Source: Subdoligranulum variabile
GTDB lineage: Bacteria; Bacillota; Clostridia; Oscillospirales; Ruminococcaceae
Direction: 5' to 3'
Assembly: GCA_004552305.1 (NCBI GenBank)
Contig: SFOX01000004.1
Coordinates: 1-63,120 of the forward strand
DNA: 63,120 nt
A program made the position numbers and the translations under genes. Shown here piece after piece: positions 8,475 through 16,463 of this stretch; position 1 is the first letter of the stretch, and each line of letters begins with the position of its first letter. The notes beneath the pieces were generated by a model that worked only from the letters and a program-made list of their open reading frames with translations, was not told the DNA's origin and searched no databases.

Positions 8475-9533
8475 TTATTCGGCGGTAAAGGTTTCGCGGA
8501 GGTTTTGCCGGCGATGCGACCATGCGCGGGGGGTGGCATCGCGGAAGCCCGCGCTCAGGTGTTTGCCCTCACTCAGGCTGATAGCCGTACCCCGCGCCAC
8601 ACAATTGAGCGGATCGGGCGCAATGGTGACGTTGATGTGCAGGGTCTGCGCCAGATACCCTGCCAAGCCCCGCAGCAGCGAGCCGCCGCCCGTCAGCAGC
8701 ACGCCGCCGTCGGCAATGTCCGCCTGCAATTCGGGCGGGGTGGCTTCCAGCACGCCGCGGGCTGCCGCCGCAATGCGGGAGGCAAGCTCCTGCACCGGTT
8801 CGTACAGGTCGCGGGTGTAAATGACCTTGCGGGCGGGGAGGTTCGTTTCCCACGAGTGTCCGCGCACCTCCATAACGCCCTCAAACTCGCTTTTGGCGCA
8901 GCAGACGACCTGCTTTTTCAGTGCCTCGGCGGTCAGGGGACCTATGGCGATCTGGTATTTTTCCTGTACATACTGGGCAATGGCGCGGTCAAAGGCGTTG
9001 CCCGCCACCGGCACGCTGGCGGCGCGTACCCGCCCGCCCATGCTGATGACGGCAATGTCGGTGGAGCCGCCGCCGATATCAATGACCATACAGCCGCGCG
9101 GTTCGCGGATGGGCAACCCGGCGCCCAGCGCCGCCGCCACCGGCTCATCAACCAAAAAGACCTGCTTGGCACCTGCCGTGTACACCGCTTCGACGACGGC
9201 GTCCGCCTCGATGCCCGTGATGGCTGCCGGCACGCAGACTGCCACGCGCGGCTTGAACAGCCGGGAGCGGCAGACCTCGTTGACAAAGCGCAAGATCAGC
9301 TCGTTGGTCATACGGTGGTCGTGGATGACGCCGTTCTGCAAGGGGCGCACCAGATCAATGCTGGCGGGTGCGCGCCCCACCATACGCAGGGCCTCGTCCC
9401 CCACGGCAATGACCGAATTTGTGCGGGTGTCCACCGCGCCGATGGTCGGCTGGCAGAACACAACGCCCTGCTGTTCGGTAGCTATAATGACCGAGGTCGT
9501 GCCAAGGTCAATGCCGATATCCTGTTGCTTCAT
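8475..9533 (-). CDS. mreB: MreB/Mbl-like bacterial actin
   Basis: 352 residues. An actin-fold ATPase expected to form membrane-bound filaments that guide wall synthesis. Phosphate-1 motif IGIDLGTTSV (7-16), phosphate-2 IDIGGGSTDIAV and adenosine motif LTGGGSLLRG are clear. The N terminus differs from canonical MreB (GTTSV where GTANT is usual), and the C-terminal tail is unusually basic. It lies between comFC and pcrA rather than with mreC/mreD, so it may be a paralogue or the only MreB in an organism with a reduced rod system. Its ATG overlaps the comFC stop by 4 bases. Confidence 0.85.
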   Translation of the reverse strand: MKQQDIGIDLGTTSVIIATEQQGVVFCQPTIGAVDTRTNSVIAVGDEALRMVGRAPASIDLVRPLQNGVIHDHRMTNELILRFVNEVCRSRLFKPRVAVCVPAAITGIEADAVVEAVYTAGAKQVFLVDEPVAAALGAGLPIREPRGCMVIDIGGGSTDIAVISMGGRVRAASVPVAGNAFDRAIAQYVQEKYQIAIGPLTAEALKKQVVCCAKSEFEGVMEVRGHSWETNLPARKVIYTRDLYEPVQELASRIAAAARGVLEATPPELQADIADGGVLLTGGGSLLRGLAGYLAQTLHINVTIAPDPLNCVARGTAISLSEGKHLSAGFRDATPRAWSHRRQNLRETFTAE

Positions 9534-10303
9534 GGTTTTTTCTCCGTAGATAACCTTCGTTTGTTTTTGGGTAATTCCTCGTCGGCGGCAACGGCGGCCG
9601 CGTGTACCTCAAACGCGCCGCCCTGCAAAAGCGCCAGCGCACACGCCGATACGGTGGAGCCGGTCGTGATAATATCATCCACCAGCAGCACCCGCTTGTC
9701 GGCAATGTCCGCACCGGGGCGGCAAGCGTAGACGCCGCGCACGTTCAAAATGCGCTCGGCGCGGGTCAGCTCCTTTTGCGGGCGCAGGGGGCGGGTGGTC
9801 TGCAGGGCATCTATGACCGGAATCTGCAAAATTTCGCCCAGCCTTTTTGCCAAAAGCGCCGGCAAGGACGGCTCCGCCGTTGCCTCGCGCGGAGGCACCG
9901 GCACAAGGCAGCCGTACAGCGCCATACCCGGCACACCGGTGTACTGCGGGCGCTGCCCCGGCTTTTGCGCGGGGTCGGCACCCCAGATGCGCACCGCCAT
10001 ACGGTCCGCCAGTTCTCTGGCAAAATGCCACTGCCCGCCGCGCTTGCAGCGCAAAATAGCCGTGCGCACCTCGTCCGCATAGTAGTAGGCTGCCATCTTG
10101 TCGTTCAGGGCATAGAAGTCGTGGTCGCCGTCCGGCAGGCGCGGCGGCTGATGCGAAAGGCGTTCCTCCTCCGCAACGCACGCCGGACACACGGCAGCGT
10201 CCTTGGCGTGCTGCCCCAACAGTGCGCCGCAAAACGGGCATACGCGCGGATACAAAAGGCCGGCTGCGCGTTGGCAAAGCCCCGCGGCGTCCCGCCGGGT
10301 CAT
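9530..10303 (-). CDS. comFC: ComF family phosphoribosyltransferase-like protein
   Basis: 257 residues. An N-terminal zinc ribbon (CPFCG and CPAC pairs near 21-44) is followed by a phosphoribosyltransferase fold carrying the PRPP loop RVLLVDDIITTGSTVSA near the C terminus. Family members act in DNA uptake or recombination (ComFC, GntX). The start is set by a 4-base ATGA overlap with the recD2 stop, and its own stop overlaps the mreB start in the same way. A longer in-frame extension upstream would run deep into recD2 and is rejected. Pairing with a RecD2 helicase fits a DNA-processing role. Confidence 0.85.
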   Translation of the reverse strand: MTRRDAAGLCQRAAGLLYPRVCPFCGALLGQHAKDAAVCPACVAEEERLSHQPPRLPDGDHDFYALNDKMAAYYYADEVRTAILRCKRGGQWHFARELADRMAVRIWGADPAQKPGQRPQYTGVPGMALYGCLVPVPPREATAEPSLPALLAKRLGEILQIPVIDALQTTRPLRPQKELTRAERILNVRGVYACRPGADIADKRVLLVDDIITTGSTVSACALALLQGGAFEVHAAAVAADEELPKNKRRLSTEKKP

Positions 10304-12531
10304 ACTTGCTGCACCCGTGAGGATGCCGCCTGCTGCAGCAGATACCGCAGCCCGCTGTAGCGCATATTCTGCCGCACGTTCTGCACCATCGTCTGCTCGG
10401 TGCGCGCGGTGCCGGTCAGCACGCACAGCTTGCGTGCGCGGGTCACGCCGGTATACAAAAGGTTGCGGTAGCAAAGCCTTGCGGGTACGTCCGCCACCGG
10501 CAGTATGACCGCTGGGAACTCCGAGCCTTGGCTTTTGTGTACCGTGACAGCGTAGGCAGGTTCTAACTCGTTAAGCTGGTCGGCACCGTAGACGTATTTG
10601 CGGTCATCCATCATTACGGTGACACTCTGCGTTTCGGCGTCCACGGCGGTGATGATGCCTAAATCGCCGTTGTAGGCGCCGACACCTGCCTCTGCCCCGG
10701 CGCGCTCAAAGGTGATGTCGTAGTCGTTTTTGATCTGCATGACCTTGTCGCCAAGGCGCAGGATCTTGCCGGTTTTTTCGCTGCCGATCTGCGGCTTGCC
10801 GAACGCCGGGGGGTTGAGGATTTCCTGCAGGCGGCGGTTCAACTCCACGCTGCCGGTGGGACCGACCTTGGTCGGACACAGCACCTGAATATCCTTGACC
10901 GCATCAAAGCCGTACGCCTTGGGCAGCCGCGTGCTGACAAGGTCACAGACCAGCTTCTGGCAGGCAAGCCCCGCCGATTCTATCATAAAAAAGTCGTCCT
11001 GCGCACTGCCCTTCTGGGGCATCTGCCCCTCGACGATGCGGTGGGCGTTCTGCACGATCAGGCTTTTCTGCGCCTGACGGAAAATCTCGGTCAGTCTTAC
11101 GGTGGGTACGACCCCGGCGCGCAGAATTTCGCCCAGCACATTGCCCGCGCCCACGCTGGGCAGCTGGTCGGCGTCCCCCACCATAATGATGCGGCAGTGG
11201 TAGCGCGCCGCGGCAAGCAGCGCCTGAAACAGCTTGGCGTCCACCATACTCATCTCGTCCAGAATGATGACGTCGTATTTCAGCAGGTTTTTTTCGTTGT
11301 GGATAAACCGCACATTGCCGGTCGTGTAATCGACCTCCAGCAGGCGGTGGATGGTGGATGCCGTATGCCCGGTCAGCTCGCTCAGCCGCTTGGCGGCGCG
11401 ACCCGTGGGCGCACACAGCGCCACCCGGTCTGCCTGTGCCTCATACAGGCTTAAAATGGCATTGACCGTCGTGGTCTTGCCGGTACCGGGACCGCCGGTC
11501 AGCACCATTACCCGGCTGGAAAGCGCCAGACGGATCGCCTCGCGCTGCAAGGGCGCATAGGCAAAGCCCTGCACGATCTCCATCGCGCGGATGTCACTGT
11601 CCAGCGTCTTGGGTGCTTCGGTGGGAAAGGTCGAAAGCTCGCCCAGCCGCGCGGCGATGTCCGCTTCGGCAGAAAGTAAATCCGGCAAGTAAATATACGA
11701 TGTTCCGTCAAATTGCTGCTCGCGCAGCTCCTCAGTGGTCAGCAGATCGCCCAGGCTGCGGTCAATTTCCTCCGGCGCAACGCGCAGAAACTGCGCGGTG
11801 CTTTGCAGCAGCTTTTCGCGCGGCAGGCAGGTGTGACCGTTGCCCGCATTGTGGCGCAGGGCGTACAGCAGCCCCGCCGAAATGCGCAGACTGCTGCCCT
11901 GCTCAAATTGCAGGGCGGCGGCAATGCCGTCCACTTGGGAAAATTTCAGTTGCAGCGGCTCGCCGCACAAAAGGTAGGGGTTCTGGGTCAGCGCCTCGAC
12001 GGTGCGCGGACCGAAGGCGCGGTAAGCGGTCACGGCATTTTGCGCCGACAAGCCGTAGCGGGCAAACCACGCCACGACCTCGCGCACGCCGTACATACGG
12101 CGGAATTCCTGCGAGATGGCTTCCGCCTTTTTTTCGGTGATGCCGCGCAGCTCACACAGGCGCTGGGGCGTTTCGGCAATGATGGTCAGCGTTTCCTCGC
12201 CGAATTTTTCAACGATTTTTTTCGCGGTGGAGGGTCCGATGTACGGCAGCACCCCGCTGGAAAGATAGCTCAGCAGCGCCTGCGTGTCCTGCGGCAGGCT
12301 GGCTTCGCAGGTTTCTGCCTTGAACTGCTCGCCGTAACTGGGATGGTTGACCAGATGCCCGTAGACCGTCACGCTCATACCGTTGTCGATGCTGCCGACA
12401 TTGCCCGCCACTACGACATCGGTGCCGCCGGCGTCCACCTCAAACACGGCGTAGCCGGTTTCGGCATTTTCGTAGATGACGCGCTCCACCACGCCCTCCA
12501 GCTTTTGCAGCTCTGCCGGTTGATTTTCCAC
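10300..12531 (-). CDS. recD2: RecD2 (RecD/TraA-type) ATP-dependent helicase
   Basis: 743 residues from a GTG start behind AGGAGGGG. RecD2 is a 5'-3' SF1B helicase acting in repair and fork stability without RecBC. It begins with an OB-like region (EGVVERVIYENAETGYAVF), then helix-hairpin-helix segments (near 100-150), then Walker A LTGGPGTGKTTT near 345, DEMSMVDAKL (motif II) and VTVHKSQGSEFP near the C terminus. First gene of a nine-gene operon; a good promoter lies 64-92 bases upstream. Confidence 0.94.
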   Translation of the reverse strand: MENQPAELQKLEGVVERVIYENAETGYAVFEVDAGGTDVVVAGNVGSIDNGMSVTVYGHLVNHPSYGEQFKAETCEASLPQDTQALLSYLSSGVLPYIGPSTAKKIVEKFGEETLTIIAETPQRLCELRGITEKKAEAISQEFRRMYGVREVVAWFARYGLSAQNAVTAYRAFGPRTVEALTQNPYLLCGEPLQLKFSQVDGIAAALQFEQGSSLRISAGLLYALRHNAGNGHTCLPREKLLQSTAQFLRVAPEEIDRSLGDLLTTEELREQQFDGTSYIYLPDLLSAEADIAARLGELSTFPTEAPKTLDSDIRAMEIVQGFAYAPLQREAIRLALSSRVMVLTGGPGTGKTTTVNAILSLYEAQADRVALCAPTGRAAKRLSELTGHTASTIHRLLEVDYTTGNVRFIHNEKNLLKYDVIILDEMSMVDAKLFQALLAAARYHCRIIMVGDADQLPSVGAGNVLGEILRAGVVPTVRLTEIFRQAQKSLIVQNAHRIVEGQMPQKGSAQDDFFMIESAGLACQKLVCDLVSTRLPKAYGFDAVKDIQVLCPTKVGPTGSVELNRRLQEILNPPAFGKPQIGSEKTGKILRLGDKVMQIKNDYDITFERAGAEAGVGAYNGDLGIITAVDAETQSVTVMMDDRKYVYGADQLNELEPAYAVTVHKSQGSEFPAVILPVADVPARLCYRNLLYTGVTRARKLCVLTGTARTEQTMVQNVRQNMRYSGLRYLLQQAASSRVQQV

Positions 12532-12594
12532 AGGTGTCCCCTCCTTTCTTCAAAAATGATGCGGATTTTGACACACTTACACAGTATTAGTTGT

Positions 12595-12623
12595 ATTATA
12601 CCTCAAATTGCAGGTTTTGGCAA
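12595..12623 (-). promoter_or_regulatory. Promoter of the recD2 operon
   Basis: On the minus strand TTGCCA (12618-12623), a 17-base spacer and TATAAT (12595-12600). It drives recD2 and the eight genes that follow. Confidence 0.75.
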
Positions 12624-12637
12624 GGTCGGCGGCACAC

Positions 12638-12675
12638 AAAAAGGACGCCGCCCTGTACGGTGCAGCGTCCTTTTT
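12638..12675 (-). terminator. Intrinsic terminator of metK
   Basis: The 11-base stem AAAAAGGACGC/GCGTCCTTTTT encloses a GC-rich loop. It ends in a T-run in the minus direction, 20 bases after the metK stop. It also has T-runs in the plus direction. Confidence 0.85.
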
Positions 12676-12695
12676 AGGAAACTTCTTTCGGATTT

Positions 12696-13844
12696 TTATT
12701 CTGCCACGGCAGCCCTCAGGGCATCGGCGCGGTCGGTGTTCTCCCACTTGACGCCCAGATCCTCACGACCCATATGCCCGTAAGCCGCCAGCTGGCGGTA
12801 GATGGGCTTGCGCAGGTCCAGATTGCGGATGATGGCGGCGGGGGTCAGGTCAAAGACCTTCTCGACAGCCTTCTCAATTTTTTCGTCCGCCACGGTGCCG
12901 GTGCCGAAGGTGTCCACCATAATGGAAACCGGCTGCGCCACGCCGATGGCGTAAGCCAGCTCTACCTCGCACTTGGTGGCAAGCCCGGCAGCCACGACAT
13001 TCTTGGCGACCCAGCGGGCGGCGTAAGCGGCAGAGCGGTCCACCTTGCTGGGGTCCTTGCCGCTGAAGGCACCGCCGCCGTGGCGGGCATAGCCGCCGTA
13101 GGTATCGACGATGATCTTGCGTCCGGTCAAGCCGGAGTCACCCTGCGGACCGCCCACGACAAAGCGGCCGGTGGGGTTGATGAAATACTTGGTGTTTTCG
13201 TCCAGCAGCTCGGCGGGGATCACCTGCTGAATGACCTCGCGCAGGATGTCGGCGTGCAGCTGCTCCTGCGTGACTTCGGGGCTGTGCTGGCTGGAAATGA
13301 CCACGGTATCCACGCGCACGGGCTTGCCGTCCTGATATTCCACGGTGACCTGGCTCTTGCCGTCCGGGCGCAGATAGCTCAGGGTGCCGTTCTTGCGCAC
13401 CTCGGTCAGGCGCTTTGCCAGCTTGTGGGCCAGGCTGATGGGCAGGGGCATCAGCTCGGGGGTTTCGTCGCAGGCGTAGCCGAACATCATACCCTGGTCG
13501 CCGGCACCTGCCACATCATCGTTGGTACCCAGCGCAATGTCGGGGCTTTGTCCGTCAATGTTGGTAATGATGCCGCAGGTGTCGCAGTCAAAGCCGTACT
13601 TGGCACGGTCATAGCCGATGGAGCGCACGACCTCGCGGGCGATGGCGGGGATATCGACATAGCAGCTGGTGGTGATCTCGCCCATAATGTGGACAAGACC
13701 GGTGGAGCAGGTGGTTTCGCAGGCGACACGCGCGCCGGGGTCTTGCTCGAGGATGGCGTCAAGAATGGCATCGGAGATCTGGTCGCAGATTTTGTCGGGA
13801 TGCCCTTCGGTGACGGACTCGGACGTGAACAGGAACTTGGACAT
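12696..13844 (-). CDS. metK: S-adenosylmethionine synthetase
   Basis: 382 residues. It makes SAM from methionine and ATP. The start MSKFLFTSESVTEGHPDK has RBS GGGAGG; an upstream extension would translate the riboswitch and is rejected. Family motifs seen are GHPDKICDQISDAILDA, GAGDQGMMFGYA and the GGGAFSGKDPSKVDRS loop. Single-gene transcript controlled by a SAM-I riboswitch with a terminator, so the enzyme is repressed by its own product. Confidence 0.97.
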   Translation of the reverse strand: MSKFLFTSESVTEGHPDKICDQISDAILDAILEQDPGARVACETTCSTGLVHIMGEITTSCYVDIPAIAREVVRSIGYDRAKYGFDCDTCGIITNIDGQSPDIALGTNDDVAGAGDQGMMFGYACDETPELMPLPISLAHKLAKRLTEVRKNGTLSYLRPDGKSQVTVEYQDGKPVRVDTVVISSQHSPEVTQEQLHADILREVIQQVIPAELLDENTKYFINPTGRFVVGGPQGDSGLTGRKIIVDTYGGYARHGGGAFSGKDPSKVDRSAAYAARWVAKNVVAAGLATKCEVELAYAIGVAQPVSIMVDTFGTGTVADEKIEKAVEKVFDLTPAAIIRNLDLRKPIYRQLAAYGHMGREDLGVKWENTDRADALRAAVAE

Positions 13845-13906
13845 AGTTGGTTGCCTCCCTAAAATAAAAAATATGGTGGTCTTGGGCAGAAAGGCAACTG
13901 TCAGGA

Positions 13907-13942
13907 AGAAAAAAACGCGCAGCCAAAAGACTGCGCGCGTTA
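13907..13942 (-). terminator. Riboswitch-controlled terminator of metK leader
   Basis: A GC-rich hairpin (ACGCGCGCAG/CTGCGCGT) followed by eight T on the minus strand, directly after the SAM-I aptamer and 63 bases before the metK start. Expected to form when SAM is bound. Confidence 0.85.
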
Positions 13943-13944
13943 CG

Positions 13945-14037
13945 CTTATCTTTCGGTTCCCCGCAGGACTTGGCACCTTGCTGTACAGCAGGTTGTCGGG
14001 CTTCTTCGGGCCTGTTCCCTCAGCCACTCTTGATAAG
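13945..14037 (-). promoter_or_regulatory. SAM-I (S-box) riboswitch
   Basis: Read on the minus strand, the conserved S-box elements appear in order: CTTATCAAGAG, GGCTGAGGGA, GGCCCGAAGAAGCCC, GACAACC, AAGGTGCCAAGTCCTGC and GAAAGATAAG, closing the P1 stem. This matches the SAM-I aptamer including the kink-turn region. It is followed by a terminator hairpin and then metK, giving transcription attenuation by SAM. Confidence 0.97.
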
Positions 14038-14062
14038 TTGCTATTCTGTTGTGACGTGTGTT

Positions 14063-14091
14063 ATTGTAGCAGGTATTGGGCAGAAAGTCAA
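14063..14091 (-). promoter_or_regulatory. Promoter of metK leader
   Basis: TTGACT (14086-14091), a 17-base spacer and TACAAT (14063-14068) on the minus strand. Transcription should start some 20 bases before the S-box aptamer. The 70 bases between this promoter and the ribU stop hold only a weak GTGCG hairpin that may end ribU transcription. Confidence 0.75.
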
Positions 14092-14159
14092 CGATGCTGT
14101 GTCGGACATATCCCTGTTTTTGCCCAAAAGTCGCACAAATGCGGTGCGGCGTACCAAAA

Positions 14160-14756
14160 TCAGCGGCGTCCGTGCAGCAGCGGAGAGAGCGGTTTGTAGA
14201 TCAAAAAGCACAAAGCAGCGTCCAAAGCGCCCTTAAAGAAGGTGAACGGCAGGTTGAACACCAGCAGGCAGCTCAACAGCCCGTCCACGCCGGGGTTGAT
14301 GGCCTGGTACATCCCGATGATTGCCTCCAGCGGCAGGTGGTAGAACGTCACATACGCCGGATACACGATAAAATAGTTGTACGGCACCGACACCAGCGCC
14401 ATAACCAGCGCGCCCACCGCCGCGCCGAGGATAGCACCCTTGCGGCTTTTGTGGAACTTGTAGACCAGCCCCGCCGTGCCTACAAACACAGCGCCCATCA
14501 CAAAGTTGAACAGCTCGCCCACCGCTGCGGTGGAGGTGCTGGGCAGCTTGATGAGGTTCTTGATCAGGCAGACGACAATGCCGGACACCGGACCGTAGGC
14601 AAAGCTGGCCAGCAGGGCGGGCAGCTCGGACACGTCCAGCTTGATGAACGCCGGCATAATGGGAATGGGAAATTCCAGATACATCAAAAGGGCTGCCACA
14701 GCGCCCAGCATGGCGGTGCCGGTCAGGACACGGGTACGGTTGGTGGATTTTTGCAT
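14160..14756 (-). CDS. ribU: ECF transporter S component, riboflavin-specific RibU
   Basis: 198 residues with about six membrane helices. It binds riboflavin for import by an energy-coupling factor transporter whose ATPase and T units are not in this window. The sequence FIKLDVSELPALLASFAYGP followed by a GIVVCLIKNLIKL segment is typical of RibU. The assignment is strengthened by the FMN riboswitch in the leader. The start ATG has RBS GGAGGC; a longer frame upstream is non-coding leader. Confidence 0.93.
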   Translation of the reverse strand: MQKSTNRTRVLTGTAMLGAVAALLMYLEFPIPIMPAFIKLDVSELPALLASFAYGPVSGIVVCLIKNLIKLPSTSTAAVGELFNFVMGAVFVGTAGLVYKFHKSRKGAILGAAVGALVMALVSVPYNYFIVYPAYVTFYHLPLEAIIGMYQAINPGVDGLLSCLLVFNLPFTFFKGALDAALCFLIYKPLSPLLHGRR

Positions 14757-14840
14757 AAGTATGCCTCCAAATAAAAAGTATTGAAAGCCGGTTTGTGATT
14801 TCATACTTCGGCAGGCCGTTTCCGACAGGTCCGTGCCAAA

Positions 14841-14873
14841 CAAAAACGCCCTGCCAAAAACAATGGCAGGGCG
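14841..14873 (-). terminator. FMN-riboswitch terminator of ribU leader
   Basis: A 9-base stem GCCCTGCCA/TGGCAGGGC with a GTTTTTG tail on the minus strand, between the FMN aptamer and ribU. Confidence 0.8.
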
Positions 14874-14899
14874 CAACAAAAAGCACAGAAAAACAGCTT

Positions 14900-15040
14900 T
14901 CCGTTTCTTTCATCCGGACTATACCGTCGGCCCCGGATTCGCACCGGGTCAGCGGTCGCAAAGCGACCGGTCGCGGGCTTACGGCATACGCCGCTTACCG
15001 CCGGTGGGGAATTTCACCCCGCCCTGAAACAGACTTTCTG
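14900..15040 (-). promoter_or_regulatory. FMN riboswitch (RFN element)
   Basis: On the minus strand the RFN conserved blocks are present in order: CAGGGCGGGGTGAAATTCCC, ACCGGCGGTAAGC, AGCCCGCGA, a variable hairpin, GGTGCGAATCCGGGGCCGAC and GGTATAGTCCGGATGAAAGA, closed by a terminal helix. With the downstream hairpin it should switch off ribU when FMN is plentiful. Confidence 0.97.
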
Positions 15041-15046
15041 GTAAAG

Positions 15047-15074
15047 ATTATACCACAGAATTTACAAATTGCAA
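15047..15074 (-). promoter_or_regulatory. Promoter of ribU leader
   Basis: TTGCAA (15069-15074), a 16-base spacer and TATAAT (15047-15052) on the minus strand. It overlaps the divergent mscS promoter, so the two polymerases cannot bind together. Confidence 0.65.
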
Positions 15075-15089
15075 GAAAAATGGTATAAT
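15061..15089 (+). promoter_or_regulatory. Promoter of mscS-like gene
   Basis: TTTACA (15061-15066), a 17-base spacer and TATAAT (15084-15089), which gives a very short leader before GGAGGA and the ATG at 15112. Physically overlaps the ribU promoter. Confidence 0.7.
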
Positions 15090-15111
15090 CTTGCCAAATG
15101 GAGGATTTTTT

Positions 15112-16173
15112 ATGCTGATCGAATCTGTTGACTTTTCGCTGGCGGCGCTGCTGCCCGCGCTGATTCTGGGGGCATCCGCCTACCTGCTGCCCGTACTCTA
15201 CCGCCGCTTTGCCAAGAGCCTGCTTCAAAAATTGCACGCTCTTATGCCGGAGGTTCTGCAAATTCTGTCCGAAGCGTATCTGGAACCCACTACCCTTTTG
15301 CTGCGCACCTTTTTGGGGTACGCCGCGCTGCACGCCCTGCCCGTTCAGTTTGCCGAAAAATTTCCCGTGTACAGCGTGCTGGCGCTGTTTTTCAGGTTGT
15401 GCGTGATTTTCTTTATCGGGTACGGCGCATGGCGGGCAGCGCCGATGTGCCACCTGCTGCTGCGCAGCGCCGAGAATCACCTTGACCTTGCCACCAACAA
15501 GACGATGGGGCGCTTTTTTGAGAATATTTACAAGGTGCTGGTCGTCGTGTTTGCGGGCATTGCGGCGCTGGATCAGCTGGGCGTTCCCGTTAGCGGGCTT
15601 CTGACCGGTGCCGGGGTGGCAGGTCTTGCTATTTCGCTGGCGGCGCAGTCCACCCTGTCCAGCCTGATTGCCGGCATCACGCTGGTGCTGGAGCATCCCT
15701 TCGGCATCGGGGATTATATCATTTTAAGCAGCGTTGAGGGTACGGTCGAGGATATTTCCTTCCGCTCTACCCGCATCCGTAATGTGGACAATGTCGTTAT
15801 CACGATAGAAAACTCCAAGGTCTGCGCCGAGTATATCCAAAACGCCAACCAGCGCACCAGCCGCCTGTGGCAGTTCACCTTAGGGCTGACCTACGACACG
15901 ACCGAGGAACAGATTCAGCGCGTAACACAGGATTTGACGCAGCTTTTGCAAGACCAGCCCACCGTACAGCCCAACGGCGTGACCGTGACGCTGGACAAGT
16001 TCAACGATTACAGCCTGGATATTTTGGTGCGCGTCTACCTGACCACCCTGCCCTACGCCGACTATTTGAAGGAGCGCCACCGCCTGAACCTGCTGATTAT
16101 GCAGACCGTGAAAAACGCCGGGTGCGAATTTGCCTTCCCGACCACCACCGTGGAGATGGCAAAGGATAAGTGA
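15112..16173 (+). CDS. MscS-family small-conductance mechanosensitive channel
   Basis: 353 residues. It opens under membrane tension to release solutes during hypo-osmotic shock. Several N-terminal helices precede the pore-lining third helix (GAGVAGLAISLAAQ then TLSSLIAGI near 170-200). The MscS beta domain follows (HPFGIGDYI, VEDISFRSTRIRN) and the mixed C-terminal domain ends at about residue 350. The start at 15112 follows TGGAGGA; the slightly earlier in-frame ATG at 15091 overlaps the promoter region and is rejected. The only plus-strand gene between the truncated membrane protein and mtaB, transcribed alone. Confidence 0.92.
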   Translation: MLIESVDFSLAALLPALILGASAYLLPVLYRRFAKSLLQKLHALMPEVLQILSEAYLEPTTLLLRTFLGYAALHALPVQFAEKFPVYSVLALFFRLCVIFFIGYGAWRAAPMCHLLLRSAENHLDLATNKTMGRFFENIYKVLVVVFAGIAALDQLGVPVSGLLTGAGVAGLAISLAAQSTLSSLIAGITLVLEHPFGIGDYIILSSVEGTVEDISFRSTRIRNVDNVVITIENSKVCAEYIQNANQRTSRLWQFTLGLTYDTTEEQIQRVTQDLTQLLQDQPTVQPNGVTVTLDKFNDYSLDILVRVYLTTLPYADYLKERHRLNLLIMQTVKNAGCEFAFPTTTVEMAKDK

Positions 16174-16245
16174 CGGTTTTCGGCAGGGGGACCCCACCCC
16201 GCTCTGCAACCTATCACCTATCATTTTTTGTTTTTTCCTTGGTTT

Positions 16246-16269
16246 GTAGGGGACGCATAGTTGCGTCCC
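16246..16269 (+). repeat. GTAGGG-palindrome module, copy 1
   Basis: GTAGG followed by the inverted repeat GGGACGCA / TGCGTCCC with a 4-base loop. Confidence 0.6.
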
Positions 16270-16312
16270 GGGCAGTTTACCCGTTATATCGCAGTATCGG
16301 TGTGGCTGCAAC

Positions 16313-16336
16313 GGGCGGCATATATGCCGCCCCTAC
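16313..16336 (-). repeat. GTAGGG-palindrome module, copy 2
   Basis: On the minus strand GTAGG then GGGCGGCA / TGCCGCCC around a TATA loop. Same design as copy 1, different stem. Confidence 0.6.
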
Positions 16337-16372
16337 GGAGTACCCGTGATTTTTGCGCTGCCATTTGACCGC

Positions 16373-16396
16373 GGGCGGGGCTTGCCCCGCCCCTAC
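16373..16396 (-). repeat. GTAGGG-palindrome module, copy 3
   Basis: On the minus strand GTAGG then GGGCGGGG / CCCCGCCC with a 4-base loop. Confidence 0.6.
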
Positions 16397-16430
16397 TGCA
16401 CTGCCCGAAAAAAAGCTTTTTCGAAAAACT

Positions 16431-16459
16431 GAGCCCGGCGCTTTCGCGCCGGGCTTTTG
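16431..16459. terminator. Terminator of tyrS (also usable by mscS)
   Basis: Stem GCCCGGCGC/GCGCCGGGC with a 4-base loop, followed by TTTT on the plus strand and by a CAGTTTTTC tail on the minus strand. It lies 5 bases after the tyrS stop. Confidence 0.8.
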
Positions 16460-16463
16460 TTTG

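Larger units (their letters stand above)
16174..16432. other. Non-coding interval with palindromic modules
   Basis: Between mscS and tyrS, both genes ending here. No credible coding frame is seen. It holds three GTAGGG-linked palindromes and a T-rich patch near 16224-16238 that could end mscS transcription. Confidence 0.7.

Noticed and set aside
13845..14027. 61-codon N-terminal extension of MetK
   Set aside because: It would translate the SAM-I aptamer and terminator; the true start has its own RBS.
14127..14148. Weak hairpin after ribU as a terminator
   Set aside because: Only five base pairs and a short interrupted T-run; mentioned but not called.
14757..14961. Upstream frames extending RibU
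   Set aside because: They cover the FMN riboswitch and terminator.
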